Below are positions 36,983 through 48,756 of a stretch of 64,000 nt of DNA, piece by piece (position 1 is the stretch's first letter; each line of letters begins with the position of its first letter). The position numbers and the translations under genes are program-made. Below the pieces are notes generated by a model. That model searched no databases. It saw only the letters and a program-made list of their open reading frames with translations, and had not been told where the DNA came from. The stretch spans positions 26,539,484 through 26,603,483 of the forward strand of contig NC_044503.1 of assembly GCF_902362185.1 (NCBI RefSeq). The letters are read 5' to 3'. The stretch comes from Chanos chanos. Taxonomy: Eukaryota > Chordata > Actinopteri > Gonorynchiformes > Chanidae.

Positions 36983-37920
36983 TTATTTCTGCTCCCTTCT
37001 AAAAGAGTCATATTGTGCGTTTCCAATATTTCAAATTGTTCAATTACTTAATGTCGTCTGGTAACCCGAATAAAACTAATAAAACTATTTTTTAACATAT
37101 TTGATGCTGAAACGAGTGACAAAATCCAGACCAGCTAGCTAAAACCATGTAGTACAAAGTGTTTACATGCTGTCACTTGGCAACTCCGCGGACATGTGGA
37201 CTGTTACGCAGTTTACAGTGACGCTCAAGACAGGTTCCAGAGGGAAACCTGTCCACTGCAAAGCTAATGTGTTTGCTACACTGGTAACCGTCTGCAGGCT
37301 TGAACCGTTAGACACGTTTGCTACCGAGATTTAGAAATGTCCTGTTCATGTCATGCGTCGCCTTCTATCAATCCATAGTGTTTTACTGTATTCTACCTGC
37401 ACCAAACCACGTCTTTGCCTTGTGCAAAATAGGTTTTTATTATTAATGTAGCCTACTTCTCAATCAGCAAGGCCAGATAAATAAAATCCATAACCAAATC
37501 CATACTGATGGAAAATAAATACTGTCAAACTAAGTATGATCAACTTTTCAACTCCCTGGCAGTCCAGCAAATTCAACAGTCCACTGGCGGACAAACGATC
37601 ACCTCTGGTGACCGATTACACCGGTCTCTGACAATATTTGCACGCATCGGTTTATCATCCTAACAAACACCCACACTCACTAAAGAACTGCGTGTTTATT
37701 TATGACCAGTGTGGGTAAACTAAGCAGTGGGGGTAAAGTAAGGTTACGGTTTGGTTGATGATGTACATTTATATTCATTATTCTTTACTATAGTTTATAT
37801 TTCAATCTAATGAACGAGGCAGGTCTAAAAACTGTTGGGAAAATCCTAATTCGGTCACTAATGAATGGGGAGAGGTCTGCAGCAATTCACTTTCTTATTG
37901 GCTAATTTTCTCTCATACGT
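36983..37920. promoter_or_regulatory. Shared efhb/rab5a promoter interval
   Basis: The efhb ATG (minus) and the likely rab5a 5' exon (plus) are head-to-head with about 1 kb between them and no exon in it. The efhb-proximal part has CpG-containing sequence, a forkhead motif and an X-box. Bidirectional use is inferred from layout. Confidence 0.5.
37172..37184 (-). promoter_or_regulatory. efhb: RFX X-box beside a forkhead site, efhb promoter
   Basis: The minus strand reads GTTGCCAAGTGAC, an imperfect palindrome fitting the RFX X-box (RYYNYY, 1-3 bases, RRNRAC), about 190 bases before the efhb ATG. TGTTTAC, a FOXJ1-type forkhead core, lies only a few bases away at about 37160-37166. RFX and FOXJ1 together switch on motile-cilia genes, which fits the identity of efhb. 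Confidence 0.65.
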
Positions 37921-37979
37921 AATCAGTTGTCAGTTCCAGTCATACGATCTGTCATCCATCGTTTTGATGCAAAGGGGAA

Positions 37980-38110
37980 GTTAAAAGATCTGGGAGGGAG
38001 GCAGAAGCTACCGGGTAGAAATTCCGACAAGAAATTTGGAAGTGTCGCTCAATTGTCAAGTTTCTACTGGACGTCATTTGTTGTTTTCGCCTGGACATCA
38101 GGTAGAATTG
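37980..38110 (+). other. rab5a: Putative rab5a non-coding exon 1
   Basis: The rab5a coding exon has an acceptor at 39686 (TATCCTGACAG) 64 bases before the ATG, so a 5' exon must lie upstream. The best donors are CAG|GTAGAA at 38102 and TTG|GTATGT at 38111. The exon start is undetermined. Confidence 0.4.
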
Positions 38111-39686
38111 GTATGTGTTAGTTTTAATGGAGTTGTTTGTCGTCTGCCATAACGGCTATCATAGTTAGCTCTCGCATAATTGTTCCCTTAGCCAGCGGCT
38201 GGTTAGCTTGCCGTCGCCTACGTCGAGGCCTATGCATTTTAGGTGTTGAGGTTAGCTAGCTTTTCCATTTGCCGATTGCTTATAAAATGACAGTTTTACA
38301 GATATCTCGGAACTCTAAGGTCATTGGTCATGTAAACCTGTTGGTTTGATTGGTATTATTGTATATGGCCAGCAAAGCAATGAGTCATTTCTTGGTTATC
38401 GGTAGAATAGCATAAGTGAATTAACCTCGTCAGCTAGGCTAATGCTAACTGTGCTAGGTCAGCTTCTCTTATTTGATCGCTCGTTAGGTTACCAGTTGAC
38501 GTAGCGAAAGTTAGTGGATGTCATCATACATAATGGGAACACATAAACAAGCTTTAGGCATCTCATGTATTTCGCTGAGGAATTTTCCTGTTCTCATCGC
38601 CTCTTAGCAGCGTTGCTAGTTGTCTGACAAGCTTTTGAAAATGTCCTAACGAGCTAATCTGGCTAGCTGTGTATCATCATTAGTAACTTAGGCTAGCGTA
38701 CAGTAGCAGCTTGTTGCTTGATTTAGCCCCTGATTGTTTACCGTTCGAGGAACTGCACTGTGAGAATTCTGTAGCCAATGTCGAAGGAGATGTTTGCGTA
38801 TCATTCTCCCTGTTACATCACATGTTTCTTACATTGCCATGACGCCAGCTGGCAAGCAAGCTTTTCACGAGCAAATTCTAAATCAAAAGTCGTTTGTACA
38901 ATGTTTTGTTAGCTTGTTAGCTAGCGAAGGCTAATGGCTGGTTCTCAGACAGTGAGCTTTTGCGTCGATTTGTGCTTTTAGTTTCCTTATTTGGTTTTCA
39001 TGGAACAACAAACAGTCAAGGAAAGTCAATAGGCAGTCAGTATGTTGACATAAAATTACAATATCTTAGAATTGTACTGAATAACATGTAAACAACGTAG
39101 TCGCGATAATGTTGTTTACTCAAAATCAGCTAACTGTGGGGTTGGTTCTGATAGGATACCGGAGAACGTAATTGGCAAAGATTATCTCTGTATGTCGGTC
39201 TTGCTAACTATTGTCACCATGTTTGCTATTTGTGGTCACAACCGTCACATAACACAGCATTGAACCAGAGTGCAAGGACAAAAGTCGGCTTGACACGATT
39301 CACATTTTCCTGTGTCAGCGAAGAATGGCATGTAAAGATCTACTTTTTACGATTTGTTTTCATCTTGGACAGGCCTGCCGGCGGCAACATGCTCATGAAC
39401 TTAATTTTTAAACCCGTGCCTTTAATGATTTAAACAGCCAAGCACGCAGTATGTCTCACTTCACATAGTTCATCGTATACCAGTTCTCTTCTAATTGTAT
39501 TTCTAATGCAGTTGTATGAAATGCTTAACACAACAGATATGTGGTGGTAGTATCAAGATTGATTGTTTAGTGCTGTGCAAAGTACACAATTAATATCTTA
39601 AGAAGTATTACGTCATGTGTCATGACCATTTTAATTAAGAGCTGTCAAGAAACTTCCAGTCATACATCATGTCTTTATCCTGACAG
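38111..39686 (+). other. rab5a intron 1 (putative)
   Basis: About 1.6 kb with no exon. It is strikingly rich in GCTAGC/GCTAGCT and TTAGC words but has no repeat structure I can name. Confidence 0.4.
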
Positions 39687-39750
39687 TTCTGGGAGTGACC
39701 AACTGGGAGCCATAACTTTGAGTCCAGAGCAGGAGACTGGGGTGTAGGTC

Positions 39751-41728
39751 ATGGCAGGTAGAGGTGGAGCTACGAGACCTAATGGGCCAAATGCCGGCAA
39801 CAAGATTTGCCAGTTCAAACTAGTGCTGTTAGGAGAGTCTGCTGTGGGGAAGTCCAGTCTTGTCCTCCGCTTCGTCAAAGGCCAGTTTCATGAGTTTCAG
39901 GAAAGCACAATAGGAGGTAAGACGGAGAACAAACACTCCATTGTAGGCCCGTCAGTCCTCTGGGTTAAGTTCATACTCTCCGAAAAATGATGATGCATTT
40001 TTAGTATCTCCAATCATGTATGTGGATTTTCTGTCCTCTGTAAAGCAAAACCAGTTTTTGTGGTATGGCTGATATGAATCAGATGGTTTTGTCATGCATG
40101 TCAACAGCAAAACAACTAATTGAACAGTCTAACATTTTGAAGTCCATTCTTGAGGCACATATTTGGTTTTGCTTCAGGTGGCTCATAAGATTGTATTTAG
40201 CAAATTGTGGTGATGGTGTCAGACAGGTTGGAGTTTAAATGGAACTGGTCAGAAAATTAGACAGAACCAATGGACACAGCACAAACTGGGAGCTTTAATA
40301 TGCCTTTGGGGTGGTTTTAACCCAGCCAACAAAACCCATACCCAGTTGTACAAATTATTTTTGTAGCAGCATCAACATCCATTGTTGAATGTGTCCATTG
40401 TATATTTGTATATTTGCCCCTGCATTACAATTACCAGCATAATAGTTTAAACAGAGGAGCTAGAAATGCCTTGCATGTAAAAGTGTACCTTGTCAGTCCA
40501 TTAACGAATTAGATTTTAGGGGGAGGGGCGGGGCAACAACAACAACAGCAACAGAAAAAAGGGAATCAGAAGTGAAGCCCACAGAAGCACGTACAGATCA
40601 GAAATTTCCATCAAATTCACCTCAAATGTGATTTCATAACACTGTTTTCGGGGATTCCTGTAACTGTAACTGTTTGGCCCAATCTAGCTGCCTTCCTGAC
40701 ACAGACAGTGTGTTTGGACGACACGACGGTGAAATTTGAAATCTGGGACACGGCTGGTCAAGAACGCTACCACAGTCTGGCACCCATGTACTACAGAGGG
40801 GCACAGGCAGCCATAGTGGTGTATGACATCACAAATGAAGTGAGTCATCCCCTTTTTTCTTCTTTATGACACCGTCAAATGGAACACTCGACTAGTTCAA
40901 CAACAATGCAGGGATTTTCACCTCAGCTTTTGTGATGTCACGGGCGTCTTGTGTTTGTGTAAACAACGGCTGAAAGGGAAGCTTGCTTACCATTTGAAGC
41001 CTGCTCAGTGGAACTAACCCTGTGTTTTCTTTCCTAGGAGTCATTTGTGCGAGCAAAGAATTGGGTGAAAGAGCTTCAGAGACAAGCCAGTCCAAATATT
41101 GTAATAGCCCTGGCTGGAAACAAGGCAGATCTTGCAAACAAGAGAGCACTGGACTTTCAGGTTGGTTGCACTCGACCGGAAGCTCAAACGATTTGTTTCC
41201 TGTGTTGCAACAAACTATTGCTTGTAGGAGCTACACTGTTTCTCACTACGTCTCTTTGTCTGAGGCTTCGAAACCTTATCAGTGAAATACATTGTCCCTA
41301 CTCTTACTTCACTTTCTCTCCCTTGTGACATCTCATTGAACCTAGGATGCACAGTCTTATGCAGACGACAACAGTTTGCTGTTTATGGAAACGTCAGCAA
41401 AGACGTCGATGAACGTGAATGAAATATTCATGGCAATCGGTAAGTTTAATGGAACGTCTCCATCAACTGTCCGGTCGCTGTTGTCAGATTTCGCATCTTC
41501 TGTATACGCTGTGGTGCAGACACTTTCCAAAATGAAACAGAGAGCTTATAAACTATGTAGTCTCACATTCTCTTGTTTTTTTTTGTTTGTTTGTTTTTTT
41601 TTTGCGTTCCAGCGAAGAAACTACCTAAGAGCGAACCACAGCCTGCGGGCGCAAACAGCGGGCGAAACAGAGGAGTGGACCTAACAGAGACCGCCCAGCC
41701 CACGAAAGGCCCCTGCTGCAGCAACTAA
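39751..41728 (+). CDS. rab5a: Small GTPase Rab5A
   Basis: Five coding exons: 39751-39916, 40688-40839, 41038-41160, 41346-41439 and 41613-41728. All are GT-AG and phases close, giving 216 residues (human RAB5A 215, nearly identical). Rab5 controls endocytic vesicle fusion and early-endosome identity, recruiting EEA1, Rabaptin-5 and VPS34. The G-motifs are intact: P-loop GESAVGKS (28-35), effector loop FQESTIGAAF, WDTAGQE (75-81; Gln80 equals human Gln79), NKAD (134-137) and ETSAK. The C-terminus ends CCSN, the double-Cys geranylgeranylation site. The N-terminus [20 protein letters not shown] and the tail [10 protein letters not shown] distinguish Rab5A from Rab5B/C. The exon after STIG is split by a phase-1 intron whose donor GTAAGA follows GGAG. 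It is head-to-head with efhb and tail-to-tail with pp2d1, as in the human 3p24.3 cluster. Zebrafish has two rab5a copies; which one this is cannot be told. Confidence 0.97.
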
Positions 41729-41739
41729 GCACCTCCTCT

Positions 41740-41798
<59 letters not shown>

Positions 41799-43800
41799 TT
41801 CCTCACCTCCTAAACTCTGCATCACATCTGGACATGGGCCTCCTCCTCCTCCTCCTCCCATTCTCGCTCCCTGGAATAGCTAAAGACTCTGTATAGCTAT
41901 GTTTCTAATACTTTTTTTTTTTTTTTTTTAGCTTTTATTTTTAAGAAAATGCGTACGTGAGCGCAGTGGATGCATGTATCACTACAAAGCCTAAACACAC
42001 GTTTTTTTTGTTTTTTTTTCCTTAAACTTTACTCGACGGGAAAACTAACCAATTCAACATAGTGAGAGAGAGAGAGAGAGAGAGGGTGAGTCTGAGACTG
42101 GTGGAGTGTGTGTGTGTTGTCGTAGTGTTGAAAAGGACTGATTTAACCGATGACGAACAGTAAAACGACCTCAGTTGATGGGGTCATAGCGAACCCGATG
42201 GAGAGTTTTTTGAGTTGGAAAGTGTTTTAAATCTTGGCTCTGACACGTTTTCACGCAATCTGTGTCTTGTTAGAAGTAACAGACCCCCAAACACTCCCAA
42301 CCCACACCCCCCCCCCCCTCCCAACTTGGCCCAAGAGCCAAGCTGGGCTGGCTTGAACAGTACTGGAGCAGTGTCAAGCAAGGGCTCTGATTCATTGTAA
42401 CAAAGCATTCCTCCTTGCACTTACTGCTACAGCAACCCCCCCCAACCCTCCCCTCCACAGCAGGGTTTATAGTTGTACCGGTCGTCTTACTGGCCGCTGA
42501 TTTCCCGATGCCAACACTGATTGAGTGGTAATGTTTTTCCTGATGAGATTATCACAATACTGGTGCCTGGCCACTGCAGTGCATCCATTACTGGTCTGGG
42601 TATAGAGTGGGTCCCAGTTTTTTTTCGATTACCAGTGACCAGACTGATTGGATTTGATGGATGGGTTGGTGACCATTGAAAATGTCTTTTTAAAGAATAA
42701 GAACAAAGCTATGGTGATGGTCAGCAAAACCTCTTATACATACATACATACATATATAGATATATACACTCACACACACACACATATTACTTTGAACTTG
42801 GACTGTGCTCCTGTTTTGTGTTATGCATCTGTAGCTGTTGCATTGTAAATGCAATGAATCAGAAAAACAAAAAAAAGATTTTTTTTTGACTGTTATAGCA
42901 ACAGGTCTGGAGCCTTAGTCTCCTATATTGTCCATAATAGTTCAGTCAGTAGTCCTGATTAGTCTTGGCCACAGCCTAATCGAAATGTCGCTAAAACCTC
43001 GGTGATGCATCGTATTCATTATTTAACGGCCGTGGGGAGTCGGTATGTACCAACAGTTACAAAAGAAAAACAGTGACATCAAGAAATATACTGTGTCGCT
43101 TGCAAGTGTTTCATCTGGGAAAGCTATGTTTGGTTAGACATCAGAGAGGGAAATTGCATGTTGTAATCTTTTAAGCGACTGCATCAGCGCAGTTTTTTTT
43201 TTTGATTGGACTAGGGTCAAACCGGCTGTTTAAAGAACAATGTGTATGTTATATTAGAAACACCATATGTCTTGATGCTACTGTTTCTGACCACTTCTGT
43301 ACCAAAAGCTTGATTTGACAGTATACACTCTCATTAATTATCCAGTTCCCTAAAACAGCTAAGCTATTGATTTGAATCATATACTTTTTTTTTCTCAGAA
43401 ACCCGTCAAATAATGTTACTATAGTCTTTTTAAATGTATGTAGTGTGATTAACAAATCAACTAGAAATTTATGCCGTGGTCTGTCTTGTACTTTTTTTTT
43501 TCTCAAAATGCTATTTGTTTTTATTTTAAAGAGTCCTGTCAACTTGCACAATTTTGAGTTGTACTTTTAGTTATGAGATTTGTGACTGCCTATTGTATAT
43601 GAAAATTCAATCGAACTGAGATGAACTGCACCAGGATTTTCAAACCTATCGCTAAAAAACATCACAGGTAGCTAAATAAACTAACTGGCAGTTGTTCTGT
43701 GAGCCAAAATGGATGCAACAATGTAATAACATTAACACTGAGGGACTGATTGATTTTTAATGTCCAGGTACTTGTTAATATTTCCAATAAAGGGGGTGAA
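41729..43800 (+). other. rab5a: rab5a 3' UTR
   Basis: No other gene lies between the rab5a stop and the pp2d1 3' end. The interval contains the long poly-C tract, a T-run near 41912-41929, a GA run at about 42064-42085, a second C-rich patch near 42308-42320, and AATAAA hexamers at 43675-43680 and 43786-43791. The last would give a 2.1 kb 3' UTR. Confidence 0.55.
41741..41798. repeat. 58-base poly-C run after the rab5a stop
   Basis: An uninterrupted run of 58 C begins 12 bases after the rab5a stop codon. It is the longest homopolymer in the window. The opposite strand is poly-G and would give a false poly-Gly open frame. Assembled length is probably unreliable. Confidence 0.9.
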
Positions 43801-43908
43801 TTGTATACATCCATGCTGTGGACATTTGATTCAGTTCTGATATATGTATGGAAGATGTGTTTTGTCATTGACCAAACAGACCTTACAGTGAATCTTATTA
43901 ATGCTAAT

Positions 43909-44020
43909 GATTTTGAATGAACGGGCGAACAGGGTCCAAGGCGGGTTGGGCTTTCTTTGTTCGAAATTTTGAATGAACAATGAACGGGGTCCAAGGGTGT
44001 TTAGGCTTTCTTTGTTTGAG
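43909..44020. repeat. 56-bp tandem duplication across the pp2d1 stop codon
   Basis: Two imperfect copies (about 43909-43964 and 43965-44020) share ATTTTGAATGAACG, GGTCCAAGG and GGCTTTCTTTGTT. The pp2d1 stop codon (44001-44003) is in the second, gene-proximal copy; the aligned triplet in the other copy is TTG on the plus strand (a Gln codon in the pp2d1 sense). Confidence 0.75.
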
Positions 44021-45534
44021 ATTTTGCGCAAAGAACCTCCGACCCTTGTAGGAGTACCACTATAACTGAGATATTTTCTCTGGAACCTGCTGCTATGGCT
44101 TCTCTCGTGAGTGCCTGGCACAGTATGGTGGCTAGAAGCTGATCGTGTCTGGTAAGATCCGAGTGGATTCTCCCTGGGCTCTCTTCCATATTCCGAGCTC
44201 CCGTCTGAATTCGGGTTGAAGTCTCCACGTTGTCAGACCCTTCCGGAACCTCCTCCTCATGATGACGGTGGAATAGGATCTCATTATCCTGATCATCTGA
44301 GCTTTCCCGTGACTCCACGTTGAGGTGGTAGGATTCCAGGTGAGACCGGACGCGCTCCTGAACCACAGATGTCACCCTTTCTGTGTCCAGCACGTCCCAC
44401 AAGCCACTGGAAGCCATCACCAGCAACTGGAAGGATGGATCTACGGAGAGCGATACCACGTATGGCTCCGGTATCACCGACTTTTTCAGTTTACGGTTGC
44501 CATAGTTACCAAGGCCTCGCGTATTTGGGGTCAACCCCTCCACCAGTCCGTGAGGTTTGTTGTCGCTGATGGAGCCACCCCCTTGTAGGATGCGGTTTCG
44601 TTCTTTGGGATTGGACATGCAGTGGTTCTCAGTCAGAAGGAAAGTTGTGTCATCAGTGAACAGGAGTGCATGTATGTTACCTGTTTCATTTCAGCAGAGG
44701 TCATTTCATCTGATATGTGGAAACACTCATTCATTTATGCCAACCATATATATACCCTATGATCTTTGTAGACCTGGCATGATACTGACCGCAGTTAGCA
44801 ACGTGCAGTCTCACATCTGCTGACTGATGGCGTTCAGTTGAAGCAGAATTTTTGGAGCTCCTGCCCTCAGTGCTCTTGGCTTCTGAGAGAGATTTGTCAA
44901 TTAAGCAGATTAAGACTGTACATCCACTCCAGCGAATCTGCGAGGTTTCGTTCCGCCCCAGTCCGAGAATTCGGTCCATCTTGGAGAAGGCTGTGCTGAA
45001 GGCGAAGTTGAACTGATTGTCCTCGGTTGCGTTTTTAAAGCCCTCAGGACTGAGCTCTCTGGTATCTCTGTGGAACAGGCTGTCGAATCCGGACAGGAAC
45101 TCCAGCTCGCTTTTCTCCAGGGAGAAGGAGGGGTCTTGTTTTGAGAGTTCCTCCAGCAGAAGGACAGGAAGTTCTCTAGATACAATCTCAGCCGAACTAC
45201 ACCCATGAAACCCATCAAAGATGCCAAAGAAACATGTCCCTTCTTTGCTGCCGTAGTTTTTTATGAACACTGTGGTATCTTCCATGGTTTTTCTCCAGGT
45301 TGGGTTCTTTTCTTCACACACAGCCAAAGACTTAACTAAGGAGTGCCCCACTCTTTCTGTTCTTACTTTGAACTCTTTAACTGAATCAGCCACATTAGTA
45401 TTCTGGCCCCCAAGACACGACAGGCCATGATATAAAACTAAAGATTTACTTTGACTGCTCCCTGACAGGCTGTGGTTTTCAGACATGCGGGGACTTGTAG
45501 AGTCAGGAATGGAATCCAAGGTCTCTTCAGGCAT
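44001..45534 (-). CDS. pp2d1: Protein phosphatase 2C-like domain containing 1
   Basis: Two coding exons, 45534-44790 and 44680-44001, with a 109-base intron, encode 474 residues. PP2D1 is a divergent member of the PPM/PP2C fold of unknown role. Hallmarks are RKTMEDTTVFIKNYGS (residues 81-96; PP2C form RMEDAH), FFGIFDGFHGCSSAE (DG at 107-108; normal form DGHGG), and RILQGGGSISDNKPHGLVEG with LTPNTRGLGNYGNRKLKKS (PP2C form RLAVSRALGD). The metal-site aspartate of the ATDGLWDV motif is replaced (ASSGLWDVL), and the final GSRDNITVI motif reads GSRENISVI. It is therefore probably inactive as a phosphatase, as expected for this family. The start is the first ATG of the frame. It is tail-to-tail with rab5a. 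Confidence in identity is high; a 5' non-coding exon may exist. Confidence 0.92.
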
Positions 45535-48500
45535 CCACTCCAGAGCAGAGAGACATAGAAAAAAACAAAGCTGTCAGATTTATGTTATTTGGAACACTAA
45601 TGGCCCCCGATAAAGTGAGGGGGTTTAGATCACCATAATGTACACACTATGTGTATTTACAACTCAACTAATCTCTCACTATCCTGGCCATACAGATGTT
45701 CCAGTAATTGGGCTAATTCTATTGTGTATTTGAAATCCTGGAGTGCCACTTAAAGTGAAGTTCAGCTGTTTACTAACCTCCCCATAGAAACAGTTTCCCT
45801 AGCAACAGTGTGAACTGTGACAAAGACCTTTCCGTTTTGAGCCAACACTGCCAATAAGTGTCCCTGGATGTTAGAATCATTAAAACCTTCCCCACTCTTA
45901 CCAGTGATTGCTGGTAGGAGTTAACGTGCCATTCTTCTGGAAATAAAATAGGCATTCTACTATTGACCGCCGCTCAGAATCTCGAGTGACTAAACATTGT
46001 CTTAATCGTTCTCATTTTGTGACTTCATGAAAATCTTTTCGAAGACCCCGTTTTCAAACAAATGAGCCTCACTCAACGTCGACGAGACTTTCACCCGCTA
46101 TGTGTAGTACATGTTTTTTTGTTTGTTTGTTTGTTTTACTTTGGCTCTTACCATTACTATCTAGAAAACTGCACAGAAATCTTGACACACGCAAGATCTA
46201 ATTCACAGTATAACGTGGGCCTACAAAATGAAGTAGAGTTTTGCCACTCGAATGACGCCATTGGTATTTTCGGCGGCGTGGATACAATGATACAAGACAC
46301 TCTGAAGTGATCCTTGTCCCTACAGGCTACCTGAGCATGTACGTTTCTATTGATTTTGAGATGCAAAGAAAGCATATTTCCATATCATACTGGCTAGTCT
46401 AATCTGAAACATTGGTGACTGCCCGCATAAACTGAAGGATATCTTGTATTCGTCCAATGATAGCAAAAACACTTACTTCCTTACTTACTTACGAACAGTT
46501 AGCGATATGTCTTCTGAACAGATACAGAATATACTATAACAGTCTCTTTGGTTTTTACAGCTCTTTTGATGTGAATAACCAGAATTCTGATTTAGGCAGA
46601 ATATCCAAAAAAAGGGGGGATAGAGACAGAGATAGTCCAGAACAGTTCTACATTTTCATGACACATAGCAGTGTGGGTCGCTTTGAGCTGTACGTGTTTA
46701 ACTGTATTTCTTTCATGTGCAAGTATAAAACCAGGGTTTATGTTATGTGTATCAGAAGCAACAGTTTATCAGTTTATACATTGGCTTTTCCGGCTGTTAA
46801 ACTGTTCTATGTTCTCCACAAATATTTAACCTACAACACTGTCTGGTGAACAGTTCGTTCGCTGATTAGATATCAGCGCGATCTTCGCACCAGTGATTTG
46901 GCACCTGCTGTTTCTCGATTATCTGCGCAAGTAATTCAGATTGCATTTCTTTTCGTATCCAGCAGATGGCAGTATAATGCTTTTGACTAACGTACTCTTC
47001 AGTTATACAAATCAACAAAATGATTCCAATGTGGAAGCCTACACAGACACTTGCCGGGGCAGCGTGCATGCTCTCAGATATAATTCACAGCTCATTCACT
47101 CAAAACTGATTGTGTGAAAAAAAAATTACTTTCACACGCTCAGTCCTATCACCAATACTGTCAGGTCCTACAGTCTTGTCCTCTTAGACATCCAAAAGGA
47201 GTGGGGAAGACTGGGGTCTTTTATTCACATTATCTTACATAACTCATTCATACCTAGTCTAGGTTAGAAATAGGAAACGCTTTATCCACAGGTTGCCTAA
47301 CATTTATATACCATCAAGAAACTCTGTCATATTGAGTTAACCAAACCAATTCAAGCTAGACATGTGAACCTGATCTCTACGTAGAAAGGACACGGTGCTA
47401 TAGTTGACGTGGTGAAGTGCCCCAAATAGATGCTCTTGCTTTACTACTGAAGACCGAACCTGTGTGTTTTCGTGTCACTGGGACTGATTATTGTGTTTTG
47501 GTTGGGGTAAATCAAAGTTCATGTATGACCAAATTGGATTTAGCTCATGTAATTAGACCAATATAGGCTATTTTTTATGTGAGCAAGCAGCTGATTATTT
47601 AAACCCTGGCCTTATGTTGGTTTTGATGAGCACTCAGGCTCTTAAGAAACATAAGGCGACTCTTAGTTATGCAGGAAGACGGTGAGGTTATCTCCTGTTG
47701 TCTGCTGTGACGACGGTATGCTTCACCTGTCCTGTTTGTCATCCACAACCCGAGAGACTTCTTGGATTTGACAGTCCCATTAAGACGATAACTTTGCCCC
47801 TCCCTGCATGCATTACTGTCACCTCTGTCACTGTCTCTTAGCGTATGGAAGGAAAAAAAACCCCTGAAAACTCAAGTCACAAGGTCCAAGCTGGAGTTCA
47901 GCATCCCAAAACACACGTCGCGTGAAGAATAAAATTATGTCAACGATGGCGGATTGGGACTTATGATACAACATTTAATTCCCTTACCCTACACATTCTT
48001 TTCCTCAAATGTTTTATAGCAACGGAATAGCGCTCAGTATTTCTGTTTTAGCTTTTTTTTTTTTTCAAAGTCCTGTTCAAATATCCAGTTTTTCCATTTT
48101 AAGTCTATGTATCAAAGAGAAAAGCACGACTCCCTTGAAAAGCCGGGCCAATGCACAAATCATGTGTCGAAAACACAAAGCCATGTTGCTTTTGATGCAG
48201 TGTCCTTGGAGAAAAATATACGGAGGGATGTTGGTTAAAAAAAATTGTTGCTACAAATCCTCTCGTGTGCCTTGGAAGCTAAAACACTACATCCGTGATC
48301 TAAACATGTCAGTCTGGTAACAAAACAAAACAAAACAGATCCTAATTGTGAAATGATGTGGATTGCGCTGAAGGTGTTTGAAGACTTACACTTGATTCCT
48401 ACCAGACCCTCTCTCAATAAGCAACTTCGCAGTTTTTTCCATTTCCACACTGCACCCAGACGTTAACATCTTCCCATGGAAAGCCTTTGTGTTTCCTATG

Positions 48501-48710
48501 GTGGCACAGAACTGTGAAAAGCATCGCATTGCAACCCCCCCCGTTCTTTTTAAACTGGTTACAGTCTCTGAATTTTATGAACCTTTCCAAATGTTGTTAC
48601 ACTCCAGAGCATTGAGTAAGAAAGGTAACGTTCTCCTCAGAAGTATCGTATCGAAGTCGACTGATCGTCTCCACATCCCAACGACATCCGCACTGCTTAA
48701 AAGTTCAATA

Positions 48711-48756
<46 letters not shown>

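Noticed and set aside
37927-38121. An open frame with SVPVIRSVIHRFDAKGKL that resembles the helix-turn-helix of Tc1-type transposases
   Set aside because: Only about 30 residues match loosely, no catalytic DDE region or terminal repeats are nearby, and it overlaps the likely rab5a 5' exon. Chance similarity cannot be excluded.
41625-41861. Poly-Gly protein on the minus strand opposite the rab5a end
   Set aside because: It is the complement of the 58-base poly-C run plus the rab5a last exon.
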